From positions 310,001-374,000 of the forward strand of contig NZ_JADWOV010000301.1 in assembly GCF_015767435.1 (NCBI RefSeq): a stretch of DNA of 64,000 bases, in the 5' to 3' direction. This DNA comes from Polaribacter sp. BAL334 (GTDB lineage Bacteria > Bacteroidota > Bacteroidia > Flavobacteriales > Flavobacteriaceae). The position numbers were made by a program, and so were the translations under genes. The notes below the pieces were generated by a model. The model was given only the letters and a program-made list of their open reading frames with translations. It was not told where the DNA came from and did not search any database. Positions 26,607-34,754 of this stretch are shown here, piece by piece. Position 1 is the first letter of the stretch. Every line of letters starts with the position of its first letter.

Positions 26607-29111
26607 ATGAAAAATCAATTGTTAGGTTTTTTCTGTCTGCTTTTTTCAACAATAATTTTAGCACAAGAAACTCCAAAACCAAATTACAGACAAGCTGCTA
26701 GATTTTCGCCTGAAAACATAGCAAAAATGGTACATTCAACTAGTGTAAATCCAAATTGGTTACAAAACGGAAATCGTTTTTGGTATCAGTATAAGACAGC
26801 CTCAGAAGGATCAAAATATTTTTTGGTTGATGCTGATAAGAAAACCAAAACACCACTTTTCGACAATGTAAAAATGGCAAAATGGTTGTCTCAAATCACC
26901 AAAGATCCTTATGAAGCGAAGCATTTGCCTCGTTTTAATTTCACATTTACCAAAGATGAAAAAGCAATTCGTTTTTATGTAACTTCCAATGAAGAAGTTG
27001 ATGAAAAAGAGGATGATGCGAAAAAAGACGATGCGAAAAAAGAGGATAAAAAGAAAAAAGGGACTCCAAAAAAAGTGAAGAAAGTGTATCATTTTGAATA
27101 TACATTAGGTGGAAATGGATTGAAAGTTTTGGACAATGAAAAAGCGCCAGAAGAAAAATGGAAAAACTGGGCAAATATTGCTCCTGATAGTTCTATTGTC
27201 TTGTTTTCTAAACAAAATAATATCTATTGGATGGACAAAACGAACTTTCTGAAAGCCGTTAAAAACGAAAAAGATACTACCATTGTTGAAAATCAATGGA
27301 CCAAAGATGGTGAAGAAAACTTTAGTTATGGAGGAGGTTCTTTTGGAAAAACAGATAAAGAAAAAATCAAAGAAAAAGACGACCGAAAATATTTGGGTGG
27401 ATTTTGGACACATGATGCTAAAAAATTCGTAACCACAAGAACAGATTCAAGACATATTGAAGATTTGTGGGTAATACACGCTACAAAAAGTGGCAGACCA
27501 GAATTGGAAACGTACAAATATCACATGGCTGGAGAGCAAGAATTTTACAAAGAAGAAATGTTGGTTTTTGATATGGCTAGCAAATCTAAAATGGGAGTAA
27601 AGCTAGATTCTACCATTCAACAATCCATCAGTATTTATAGATTCCCGAGAAAAAAATCATCAAGAAGAGATGAACACAATCCTACATTATTACTATCGAA
27701 AAAAGGTAAAATTTATTTCAATACCGTAAGTAGAGATCGTAAAAGATTGGACGTTCATGTGGCTGATATTGAGACTGGTGAAGTAAAAACCATCATCAAA
27801 GAACATTCGAATGTGTATATTGAAAGTAGAGGAAAATCAATCATTTTATTTAATAATGAACAAGAAATCTTGTTTTGGGCTGAAAATGATGGTTGGGGAC
27901 ATTTTTATTTGTATGATGCCAATGGAAATCTAAAAAATCAGGTTACAAATGGCCCATTTCACGTAGATTCTTTTGAAGGAATTGATGAAAAATCACGCAC
28001 TTTATATTTTTCTGCCAATGGAATTCCAACAAACGAAGATCCTTACTATTTGCATTTGTATAAAATCAATCTAAATGGTTCAGGATTGACAGCTTTAAAC
28101 CCTGGAGATTTCAATTCGACTATAGAAATGGCAGATTCAAATCAGTATTTTGTGAGTAATTTTTCCAGAGTAAATACCATTCCAAAATCAGAATTGAGAG
28201 ATGCCAATGGAAAATTGGTAATGAAATTGGAAGAAGCAGATTTATCGCAATTATTTGCAGCTGGATATCAATTTCCTGAGCCTTTTAAAGTGAAAGCTGA
28301 TGACGGAATTACAGATATTTATGGAGTGATGTACAAGCCTTATGATTTTGATTCTATTAAAAAATATCCAATTATTGAATATGTGTATCCAGGACCGCAA
28401 ACTGAAGCTGTCAATAAGTCTTTTTCAGTAAGTATGGACAGAACAGACAGGTTAGCGCAGGTTGGTTTTATTGTAATTACCCTTGGAAATAGAGGAGGAC
28501 ATCCTGATCGTTCAAAATGGTATCACACGTTTGGTTATGGAAATTTGAGAGATTATGGTTTGGCGGATAAAAAATATGTAGCAGAACAATTGGCAGATAA
28601 ACACGCTTTTATTGATATTGAAAAAGTAGGAATTTTCGGACATTCAGGAGGAGGATTTATGTCAACTGCAGCCATGTTAGTGTATCCTGATTTCTTTAAA
28701 GTGGCTATTTCATCTGCTGGAAATCATGACAATACTGTGTATAATAGTTGGTGGAGTGAAACGCACCATGGAATTAAAGAAGAAGCTGATGACAAAGGAA
28801 ATATCAAATACAAATACTTGATTGATAAAAATCAAACATTGGCTCAAAATCTGAAAGGAAAACTATTATTAGCAACGGGCGATGTTGATAATAACGTACA
28901 TCCAACAGGTACCATTCGTATGGTAAGTGCATTTATAAAAGCTAATAAACGTTTTGATTTTATGTTATTTCCAGGAAGTAGACATGGATTTACGGAAAGA
29001 GAATATTTCTTTTGGATGAATGCAGATTACTTTAGCAAACACCTTTTAGGAGTTGAAACTACAGATGTTGACATGATTGAAATGAATCGTGATAAGCCTT
29101 TGAAAAACTAA
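26607..29111 (+). CDS. S9 family (dipeptidyl-peptidase IV-like) serine peptidase
   Basis: An 834-residue secreted peptidase with a signal peptide (cleavage near ILAQ). The N-terminal two-thirds is a beta propeller of the DPP-IV type. The C-terminal alpha/beta-hydrolase domain has the nucleophile in GHSGGGFMS (about residue 680), Asp in TGDVDNNVHP and His in GSRHGF. Residues about 130-157 are an insert made almost only of Asp, Glu and Lys, including a repeated DDAKK unit. The family removes dipeptides or short peptides in the periplasm. It ends at a strong terminator. Confidence 0.9.
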   Translation: MKNQLLGFFCLLFSTIILAQETPKPNYRQAARFSPENIAKMVHSTSVNPNWLQNGNRFWYQYKTASEGSKYFLVDADKKTKTPLFDNVKMAKWLSQITKDPYEAKHLPRFNFTFTKDEKAIRFYVTSNEEVDEKEDDAKKDDAKKEDKKKKGTPKKVKKVYHFEYTLGGNGLKVLDNEKAPEEKWKNWANIAPDSSIVLFSKQNNIYWMDKTNFLKAVKNEKDTTIVENQWTKDGEENFSYGGGSFGKTDKEKIKEKDDRKYLGGFWTHDAKKFVTTRTDSRHIEDLWVIHATKSGRPELETYKYHMAGEQEFYKEEMLVFDMASKSKMGVKLDSTIQQSISIYRFPRKKSSRRDEHNPTLLLSKKGKIYFNTVSRDRKRLDVHVADIETGEVKTIIKEHSNVYIESRGKSIILFNNEQEILFWAENDGWGHFYLYDANGNLKNQVTNGPFHVDSFEGIDEKSRTLYFSANGIPTNEDPYYLHLYKINLNGSGLTALNPGDFNSTIEMADSNQYFVSNFSRVNTIPKSELRDANGKLVMKLEEADLSQLFAAGYQFPEPFKVKADDGITDIYGVMYKPYDFDSIKKYPIIEYVYPGPQTEAVNKSFSVSMDRTDRLAQVGFIVITLGNRGGHPDRSKWYHTFGYGNLRDYGLADKKYVAEQLADKHAFIDIEKVGIFGHSGGGFMSTAAMLVYPDFFKVAISSAGNHDNTVYNSWWSETHHGIKEEADDKGNIKYKYLIDKNQTLAQNLKGKLLLATGDVDNNVHPTGTIRMVSAFIKANKRFDFMLFPGSRHGFTEREYFFWMNADYFSKHLLGVETTDVDMIEMNRDKPLKN

Positions 29112-29131
29112 ACATTTTTTAGATTTAATAG

Positions 29132-29159
29132 AAAACGCTGAACGAAAGTTCAGCGTTTT
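29132..29159 (+). terminator. Intrinsic terminator with GAAA loop
   Basis: A 12-bp perfect stem (29132-29143 with 29148-29159) closed by a GAAA tetraloop, followed by further T residues. It ends the S9 peptidase gene and may also receive umuD transcripts from the other strand. Confidence 0.88.
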
Positions 29160-29201
29160 TTTATGATTGATACATGTAAAAAAGAGAAAAAATATTGAAA
29201 A

Positions 29202-29636
29202 TTACACTTTCTTAATCACATTCGTTACAATTCCCCAAATGATAAAATCATTTTCATCTGTAATTTTTATAATGGGATAATCAGGATTTTCTGGTTGTAA
29301 CCAAACTTCGGTTCCTTCTACACGTAATCTTTTTACTGTAAAATCTCCATCAATAAAACAAACCGCAATTTTGTTATTACTTGGTTCTAAACTACGATCA
29401 ATTACTAATAAATCATCATTATTAAGTCCAGCACCAATCATAGATTGTCCTTTTACTTTGGCAAAAAAAGTAGTGCTTTTATTTTTGATGAGTTCTTCGT
29501 CTAAGGAAACTCTAGTAGTTTCAAAATCATCAGCAGGAATGGGAAATCCTGCAGAAATTCCAGTATCTAAAAAAATGGCACCTCCAATTTTGGAAGGTTT
29601 TGGTGTAAAAAATTCAAGTGTTTTTGAGTTGTTCAT
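29202..29636 (-). CDS. umuD: UmuD-like S24 autoprotease
   Basis: A 144-residue protein aligning with E. coli UmuD at a constant offset of five: cleavage bond A29-G30 (ISAG|FPIPADDFE), nucleophile S65 in KGQSMIGAG, and general base K102 in FTVKRLRV. The cleavage pair is Ala-Gly, as in LexA, rather than Cys-Gly. In UmuD, RecA-stimulated self-cleavage activates error-prone polymerase V. No umuC is adjacent: downstream is the convergent S9 peptidase and upstream a MocR gene in the same direction. LexA is unlikely because there is no N-terminal helix-turn-helix. Confidence 0.88.
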   Translation of the reverse strand: MNNSKTLEFFTPKPSKIGGAIFLDTGISAGFPIPADDFETTRVSLDEELIKNKSTTFFAKVKGQSMIGAGLNNDDLLVIDRSLEPSNNKIAVCFIDGDFTVKRLRVEGTEVWLQPENPDYPIIKITDENDFIIWGIVTNVIKKV

Positions 29637-29671
29637 TTAAAAAATAAATAGAAATCATGTATGGATTTACT

Positions 29672-29685
29672 TTGTAAAGATACAA
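29672..29685 (-). promoter_or_regulatory. Inverted repeat overlapping the umuD promoter
   Basis: TTGTA-AAGA-TACAA is a 5-4-5 inverted repeat. On the minus strand it overlaps TATCTTTA (29675-29682), a one-mismatch -7 element, with a TTG 21 bases further upstream (29704-29706). A repressor bound here would block umuD transcription. Assignment to LexA is inference. Confidence 0.45.
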
Positions 29686-29707
29686 GAAAGAATAAAAACG
29701 AAACAAA

Positions 29708-31225
29708 TCATATGTATTCGGAAGACAATTTTTTTACTACAGTTACATATGCCTCTTTTAATTTTTTTACAACAATTTCGATTTCTTCCTCTTCCAAATG
29801 ACCATATCCAAAACGAATAGCACATGTATTTTTATCTTGATAGAGAATCGTTTTTGGTAAAAATAAATCGTTCTTTTCAGCTTCTGCTGCTAATTTAACC
29901 AACGATATTTTAGGCTCAAACTGTAACCAAATGGCTAAACCACCAGAAGGTTTTTTCCAAACTAAAATTTCTTTAAAATAGGTGTCCAAATGTTTGAAGA
30001 GGGAATCTCTTCGTCGTTTATAAATGACACTATTTTTTTTCATCAAACGATGTATTTCTCCTTCATGAATCAATTCTGAGAGCATTTGCTCTTGTATCAA
30101 ATCACCTTGTTTATCCAATAATTGCAAATAATTTTTTGCTTCGGAAATCAGATTTTCTGGCGCAACTACAAATCCTGTTTGAAAACTAGGAAATAATGAT
30201 TGCCCTAATTTCCCTAAATAAATGACCATTCCATGAGTATCTGCACTTGCCAATGGCAACATGGCATTTCCTTCAAACTGAAAATCATAATCATAATCGT
30301 CTTCAATAATGGCAAATCCAACTTCTTTGGCCAATTGAAGTAATTGCAACCTTCGTTCAGCACTCAATTTAACCGTTGTTGGATAATCTCTATTGGCGCA
30401 AACATATACGCATCTAATTTTTTGATTTGCAAAATTCTTTTTGATAAATGCAATATCCAAACCTTCATCATCCACAGGAATTGTTTTGATAAGAGCACCT
30501 GCTTCTTGAAAAATCATATTTGAAGCATAGTTACTCAAATTGCCAACCAAAACCAATTCATTTTTTTTGATAAGTAATTGAGAAACAATATATAAACTCA
30601 TTTCTGTACTTCGTGTATTGAGAATGTTTTTAGGAGAAATCCGAAATCCTCTTGTGGCGTTTAAATAATTACACAATTGCGTTTGAAAAAATGAATTGGA
30701 TTTTTCACTGAGTTTGTCCCACTTTTTTGGCAACATTTTTCGTTTCATAGCAGCACTATACCACCTATTAAATTCACTCACAGGATGCAACCGAATATCA
30801 GGTTTTCCATCATTGATGCTATATGCTGCGTTGGAAAATTCTGTAGTTGAAGCCAGATGAAATGATTTTTCAAAATGAAATCCTGTATGGTTGGCAACTG
30901 TAAAAATTTCATGAATTTTTTGAGAGTTTGCTTTGATTTTCAGGTTATTTTGCAATGGCTCTAACACAAAAGTTCCTTTATTGGGAATGATTTCAACCCA
31001 GCCTTGAGATGCCAATTCGTTGTATATAGCCACTGCAGTATTTCTGTGAATTTTCAGCAATTTAGACAACAAACGTGTGCCAGGAAGCAAGGTTCCTTTT
31101 TTAAAATAATTTCTTTGAATTGCCTGAATGATTTGTTGAGAAACCTGAATATATTGTGGCTGTGAAGCAGAGGTATCAATACTGATTTGATATGCAAAAA
31201 AATCAAAATCCGGACTATTTTTCAT
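29708..31225 (-). CDS. MocR-type regulator (GntR HTH + aminotransferase fold) lacking the PLP lysine
   Basis: A 505-residue fusion. Residues about 20-90 are a GntR winged helix (GTRLLSKLLKIHRNTAVAIYNELASQGWVEIIPNKGTFV). The rest is a fold-type I aminotransferase domain as in GabR, PdxR and TauR, with AIIEDDYDYDF (about 306-315). The usual lysine in the FSKTL motif (Y-x-G-T-F-S-K) aligns with Q342 in YLGKLGQSLFP, so covalent PLP binding is doubtful. MocR proteins sense PLP or amino-compound/PLP adducts. It is divergent from a TonB receptor 68 bases away, a probable target. Confidence 0.85.
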   Translation of the reverse strand: MKNSPDFDFFAYQISIDTSASQPQYIQVSQQIIQAIQRNYFKKGTLLPGTRLLSKLLKIHRNTAVAIYNELASQGWVEIIPNKGTFVLEPLQNNLKIKANSQKIHEIFTVANHTGFHFEKSFHLASTTEFSNAAYSINDGKPDIRLHPVSEFNRWYSAAMKRKMLPKKWDKLSEKSNSFFQTQLCNYLNATRGFRISPKNILNTRSTEMSLYIVSQLLIKKNELVLVGNLSNYASNMIFQEAGALIKTIPVDDEGLDIAFIKKNFANQKIRCVYVCANRDYPTTVKLSAERRLQLLQLAKEVGFAIIEDDYDYDFQFEGNAMLPLASADTHGMVIYLGKLGQSLFPSFQTGFVVAPENLISEAKNYLQLLDKQGDLIQEQMLSELIHEGEIHRLMKKNSVIYKRRRDSLFKHLDTYFKEILVWKKPSGGLAIWLQFEPKISLVKLAAEAEKNDLFLPKTILYQDKNTCAIRFGYGHLEEEEIEIVVKKLKEAYVTVVKKLSSEYI

Positions 31226-31252
31226 TTTAAAACGGGACTAGTTTTATAGTCC
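31210..31252. promoter_or_regulatory. GGACTA direct and inverted repeats, probable MocR operator
   Basis: GGACTA occurs at 31212-31217 and 31235-31240 in direct orientation, and inverted as TAGTCC at 31247-31252. The last two form a 6-6-6 inverted repeat. The leftmost copy overlaps codons 3-5 of the regulator gene; the others fill the divergent intergenic region. Mixed direct and inverted half-sites are what MocR dimers usually bind. Confidence 0.55.
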
Positions 31253-31293
31253 GGAAAATTACGACTTTTGCAACGTTTTTTAAATTACTATTT

Positions 31294-33117
31294 ATGAAAA
31301 TTACACATCTATTGATAGGATTGTTATTGTTGAATTTTATGAATCTGCAAGCGCAAGAAGTTGTTTCAAAAAGAGACACGCTAAAAGAAATTATCATTAC
31401 TTCCACAAGAATTGAATTGCCTTTTAAGAAAGATTCAAGAACAATGACAATTATCAATGCTGAAACGATTCAAAATAGTGCAGCAACCAATGTAGCAGAT
31501 TTGTTACAACAAGTGGCAGGAGTTGATATTAGACGAAGAGGAACTGGAGGCGCACAAGCAGATTTATACATTAGAGGTGGAGGTTTTGACCAAACATTGT
31601 TGTTGATTGACGGCATCAAAATGGATGATGCACAAACAGGACATCACACATTGAATGCTGCTTTGCCTATTGAAGTAATAGAACGAATTGAAATCATAAA
31701 AGGGCCTGCAGCAAGGGTTTTTGGACAAAATGCATTTACAGGCGCCATCAATATTGTGACTAAAAAACAGTTGAAAAATCCAGTTGCAATCAATGCTGAA
31801 ACTGGTTCTTTTGGACAAACAAATGCTTCTGCAACCATTGGAAAAGTAAATTCAAATTCGGAATTCATTGCTCATATTGGCGCGTTGACCTCTGATGGGT
31901 ATCGAAATAATTCCGATTACAACAATTATAATTATTTTCTAAAAGGAACTTTCAATAAAAATAAGCAACCTATTGAAATGATTGCCACGTTTTTTGATAA
32001 GAAATTTGGAGCTGAAAATTTCTATACGACCAATCCAACGTTCAATGAATATGAAGAAACTCAAAATAGTTTGGTGGGTTTTTCAACCACATTTCAAAAC
32101 GAAAAATTCAAAATAAAACCGCGAGTTTATTGGAGACGTGGTCAAGATATTTTTTTATTGCGAAGAAACAATCCAGCATTTTATAGAAATTTACACATCA
32201 CCAATAAAATGGGTGTTGAAACCAATGCTTCTTACACTTCGAATTTGGGAATTACAGGATTTGGAGTAGATGTTTCACGAGTTTCTATCAGCAGCAATAA
32301 TTTGGGAGAACATCACAGAATCATGGCAAATGTGTTTTTGGAACATCGTTTTCAATTTTTTGACAATCAATTGGATATTACTCCAGGAGTTGCCATTACG
32401 TATTTTTCTGATTTCAAATTTCATGCGTTTCCTGGAATTGATGTTGGATATCAGCTTTCTGAAAGTATCAAAATCTATGGAAATTTGGGAACAACTTATC
32501 GAATTCCAACTTACACAGATTTGTTTTACAGAGACCCAGTAACCATTGGAAATCCAGATTTGCAACCAGAGGAAGCATTTTCGCAAGAAATTGGATTGAA
32601 ATTCAATCGTGGAAATTTTTCAGGAAGTATGGCTTTTTTCAATAGAGATGCCACTAATTTGATTGATTATATTCGTCCAACTTCTTTAGAAAGTGTTTTT
32701 ACAGCCACTAATATTGTGGAGGTTGTTACCAAAGGTTTTGAATTTGATGCAAATTATACCTTTAAAATTTCCGAATTTTATCAAAAATTAACATTTGGTT
32801 ATTCGTTTTTAGATGATAACATTTTCAATAAAAATGAAAATTTATCACGCTATTCTTTAAACACATTAAGACATCATTTTACGACTCGATTTTCGAGTAA
32901 ATTCTTTAAAAATCTAACTCAAAACATCATTTATAAACATGCAGAAAGAACTACTGGTCAAAGTTACAATGTGTGGGATGCTTCTATTGTTTTAACATTA
33001 TCAGAAATCGATTTTACGTTTACTGCAAATAATATTTTTGATTCAGATTATATTGAATCTGGTTTTGTGCCAATGCCAGGAAGCAATGTGTTGTTTGGAA
33101 TGCGTTTCAAAATGTAA
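31294..33117 (+). CDS. TonB-dependent outer-membrane receptor (BtuB-sized)
   Basis: A 607-residue receptor with a signal peptide (cleavage after NLQA). A TonB-box-like KEIIITSTR stretch comes first, then the plug domain (VADLLQQVAGVDIRRRGTGGAQADLYIRGGGFDQTLLLIDGIKM...) and a 22-strand-type barrel to the C-terminal LFGMRFKM. It has no carboxypeptidase-like or SusC-type N-terminal extension. Its size and plug resemble BtuB-like cofactor or siderophore receptors, but the ligand is not certain. It is divergent from the MocR gene, which suggests regulated uptake of a cofactor-like compound. Confidence 0.88.
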   Translation: MKITHLLIGLLLLNFMNLQAQEVVSKRDTLKEIIITSTRIELPFKKDSRTMTIINAETIQNSAATNVADLLQQVAGVDIRRRGTGGAQADLYIRGGGFDQTLLLIDGIKMDDAQTGHHTLNAALPIEVIERIEIIKGPAARVFGQNAFTGAINIVTKKQLKNPVAINAETGSFGQTNASATIGKVNSNSEFIAHIGALTSDGYRNNSDYNNYNYFLKGTFNKNKQPIEMIATFFDKKFGAENFYTTNPTFNEYEETQNSLVGFSTTFQNEKFKIKPRVYWRRGQDIFLLRRNNPAFYRNLHITNKMGVETNASYTSNLGITGFGVDVSRVSISSNNLGEHHRIMANVFLEHRFQFFDNQLDITPGVAITYFSDFKFHAFPGIDVGYQLSESIKIYGNLGTTYRIPTYTDLFYRDPVTIGNPDLQPEEAFSQEIGLKFNRGNFSGSMAFFNRDATNLIDYIRPTSLESVFTATNIVEVVTKGFEFDANYTFKISEFYQKLTFGYSFLDDNIFNKNENLSRYSLNTLRHHFTTRFSSKFFKNLTQNIIYKHAERTTGQSYNVWDASIVLTLSEIDFTFTANNIFDSDYIESGFVPMPGSNVLFGMRFKM

Positions 33118-33157
33118 TTTCTAGGTCAACTTTTTAAAAAATTTCGTAACCTTTTCT

Positions 33158-33165
33158 TAACTTTG
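33158..33165 (+). promoter_or_regulatory. -7 promoter element of the cupin-like gene
   Basis: TAACTTTG matches TAnnTTTG exactly, 20 bases before the ATG at 33186. No clear TTG -33 element was found. Confidence 0.45.
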
Positions 33166-33185
33166 CAGTTTTAAAATTGTTAGGC

Positions 33186-34052
33186 ATGAGTTTGAATTTA
33201 TCTCAAATAGATAGGGTTGCAACCATCACCAAAGAGGATTTTTTAAAAAACTATTTTAAGCCTCAAAAACCAGTAGTTATAGAGCGTTTTATTGAAGATT
33301 GGCCTGCTTTTTCAAAATGGAATTTGTCCTACATGAAGCAAGTTGCTGGTGAAAAAATTGTCCCTTTATATGATGACAGACCTGTTGATTATAAAGATGG
33401 TTTTAATGAGCCTCATGCCAAAATGAAAATGTCAGATTATATAGATTTGATTGAAAAAGAACCTACAAAATTTCGTATTTTTTTGTGGAATATCTTAAAA
33501 GAAGTCCCTGTTTTACAGAATGATTTTACCTATCCTGATTTTGGTTTAAAATTATTGAAAGGCTTGCCAATGCTTTTTTTCGGAGGAAAAGATTCCTATA
33601 CTTTTATGCATTATGATATTGATTTGGCAAATATTTTTCACTTTCATTTTCATGGTAAAAAAGAAATTATTTTGTTTGATCAACAGCAAAATGATTTTTT
33701 ATATAAAATTCCTCATTCATTAATTACCAGAGAAGATATTGATTTTTCAAATCCTGATTTTGATAAATGGCCCGCTTTGAAAAAAGCAAAAGGATTTATC
33801 ACAAATCTTGAACACGGAAATGTATTGTATATTCCTGAAGGTTATTGGCATTACATGAAATATATTACCCCTGGGTTTTCTATGAGTTTGCGTTCTATTG
33901 CACACAAACCAAAAAACTTGGGCAAAGCGATTTACAATATTTTTATCATGCGAAATTTTGATAATTTGATGCGAAGAATAAAGGGTCAAAAATGGATTGA
34001 TTGGAAAAACGAACAAGCAATTGCTAAAACAATAAAATCAAATAAACATTAA
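33186..34052 (+). CDS. Cupin-like / JmjC-fold protein
   Basis: A 288-residue member of the cupin_8/JmjC hydroxylase-like superfamily. I chose ATG 33186 over a TTG at 33177. The HxD metal pair fits FMHYDIDLANIFHFHFHGKKEI, with a distal His in LYIPEGYWHYM. FIEDWPAFSKW is the typical N-terminal block. Fe(II)/2-oxoglutarate hydroxylases of this group modify proteins or small molecules; the substrate is unknown. It is a single gene before the zinc-ribbon pair. Confidence 0.8.
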   Translation: MSLNLSQIDRVATITKEDFLKNYFKPQKPVVIERFIEDWPAFSKWNLSYMKQVAGEKIVPLYDDRPVDYKDGFNEPHAKMKMSDYIDLIEKEPTKFRIFLWNILKEVPVLQNDFTYPDFGLKLLKGLPMLFFGGKDSYTFMHYDIDLANIFHFHFHGKKEIILFDQQQNDFLYKIPHSLITREDIDFSNPDFDKWPALKKAKGFITNLEHGNVLYIPEGYWHYMKYITPGFSMSLRSIAHKPKNLGKAIYNIFIMRNFDNLMRRIKGQKWIDWKNEQAIAKTIKSNKH

Positions 34053-34132
34053 TTTAAAATTACTATTTTTTTAAATTAATTTTATCAAATCTTTAATTTT
34101 GTTTAATAATCTATAAATATTTCTTTTTTTCC

Positions 34133-34161
34133 TTGTATTTATTTCATTTTTAGTAATTTAG
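34133..34161 (+). promoter_or_regulatory. Promoter of zinc-ribbon gene 1
   Basis: TTG at 34133-34135 and TAATTTAG at 34154-34161 (one mismatch to TAnnTTTG) are separated by 18 bases. The same TAATTTAG recurs at 34520-34527 before the paralogous gene, 24 bases from its ATG, supporting its use. Confidence 0.45.
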
Positions 34162-34182
34162 CATCGCCCAAACAAACAACTT

Positions 34183-34338
34183 ATGAAAAGATGCCCAAAT
34201 TGCAAATCTGAGTCAAATCATAGGCTTAGAAGAAGAGGATTTGTGAGATTAATTCCAGGAACAAAAAGTTATTCTTGTGACAAGTGTAATACCTTTTATA
34301 CCTGGTTTTCATTCATTAATTGTTCATTTAAAATTTAA
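34183..34338 (+). CDS. 51-residue zinc-ribbon protein, copy 1
   Basis: A very small ORF (51 residues) beginning MKRCPNCKSESNHRL. Two Cys pairs, C4-x2-C7 and C32-x2-C35, could hold one zinc ion; a further Cys47 lies near the C-terminus. Between them are a basic patch (RLRRRGFVR) and the motif IPGTKSY, and the tail reads YTWFSFINCSFK. It is followed at once by a strong terminator and shares 36 of 51 residues with the next gene. I do not recognise the family; a role in nucleic-acid or protein binding is inference from the basic patch. Conservation between copies argues for real translation. Confidence 0.8.
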   Translation: MKRCPNCKSESNHRLRRRGFVRLIPGTKSYSCDKCNTFYTWFSFINCSFKI

Positions 34339-34339
34339 C

Positions 34340-34378
34340 AAAAAAACCCAAAATGTCTTTCGCTTTTTGGGTTTTTTT
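34340..34378 (+). terminator. Intrinsic terminator of zinc-ribbon gene 1
   Basis: A 14-bp stem (34340-34353 with 34365-34378) of A7-CCC-A4 and its complement, loop of 11, starting one base after the stop codon's end. Confidence 0.85.
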
Positions 34379-34551
34379 ATTTGTAGTAATATTTCTCTTT
34401 CGCTAAAATTTTATTTTGTAAAACATGTTATTGGTGTTTCAGATACCTTTTAATAGAAGTAAACAATAAAAATATAGAAATCAGTTAATTTAGAACATTT
34501 TTAACTTATTTAAAATCAATAATTTAGCGATTAATTATATACCATATAATG

Positions 34552-34707
34552 ATGAAAGCTTGCCCAAGATGTAAATCTCCCTCTAGACATCGTTTGCAAA
34601 GAAAACCATTTGTTAAATTTATTCCAGGTACAAAGGCTTATGGATGTGATAAGTGTAATACGCAGTATACGTGGTTTCCAATTATAAATTGCTCTTTTAA
34701 AAACTAA
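34552..34707 (+). CDS. 51-residue zinc-ribbon protein, copy 2
   Basis: A paralogue of the preceding small gene: 51 residues, MKACPRCKSPSRHRL, the same C4/C7 and C32/C35 pairs and Cys47. IPGTK, CDKCNT, YTWF and INCSFK are identical in both. An extra ATG at 34549 would add one Met; the ATG at 34552 matches copy 1. Nucleotide differences between the copies are mostly synonymous or conservative, as expected for selected coding sequence. It has its own promoter-like TAATTTAG and its own terminator, so each copy looks like an independent unit. Confidence 0.8.
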   Translation: MKACPRCKSPSRHRLQRKPFVKFIPGTKAYGCDKCNTQYTWFPIINCSFKN

Positions 34708-34735
34708 AAAAGCACTCTGTTTTGAGTGCTTTTTT
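34706..34735. terminator. Bidirectional intrinsic terminator
   Basis: A 12-bp perfect stem (34706-34717 with 34724-34735) of AAAAAAGCACTC and its complement, loop of 6. It lies between zinc-ribbon gene 2 and the convergent rseP gene. Confidence 0.9.
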
Positions 34736-34754
34736 AGTTTTTGTGTTTTATAAT

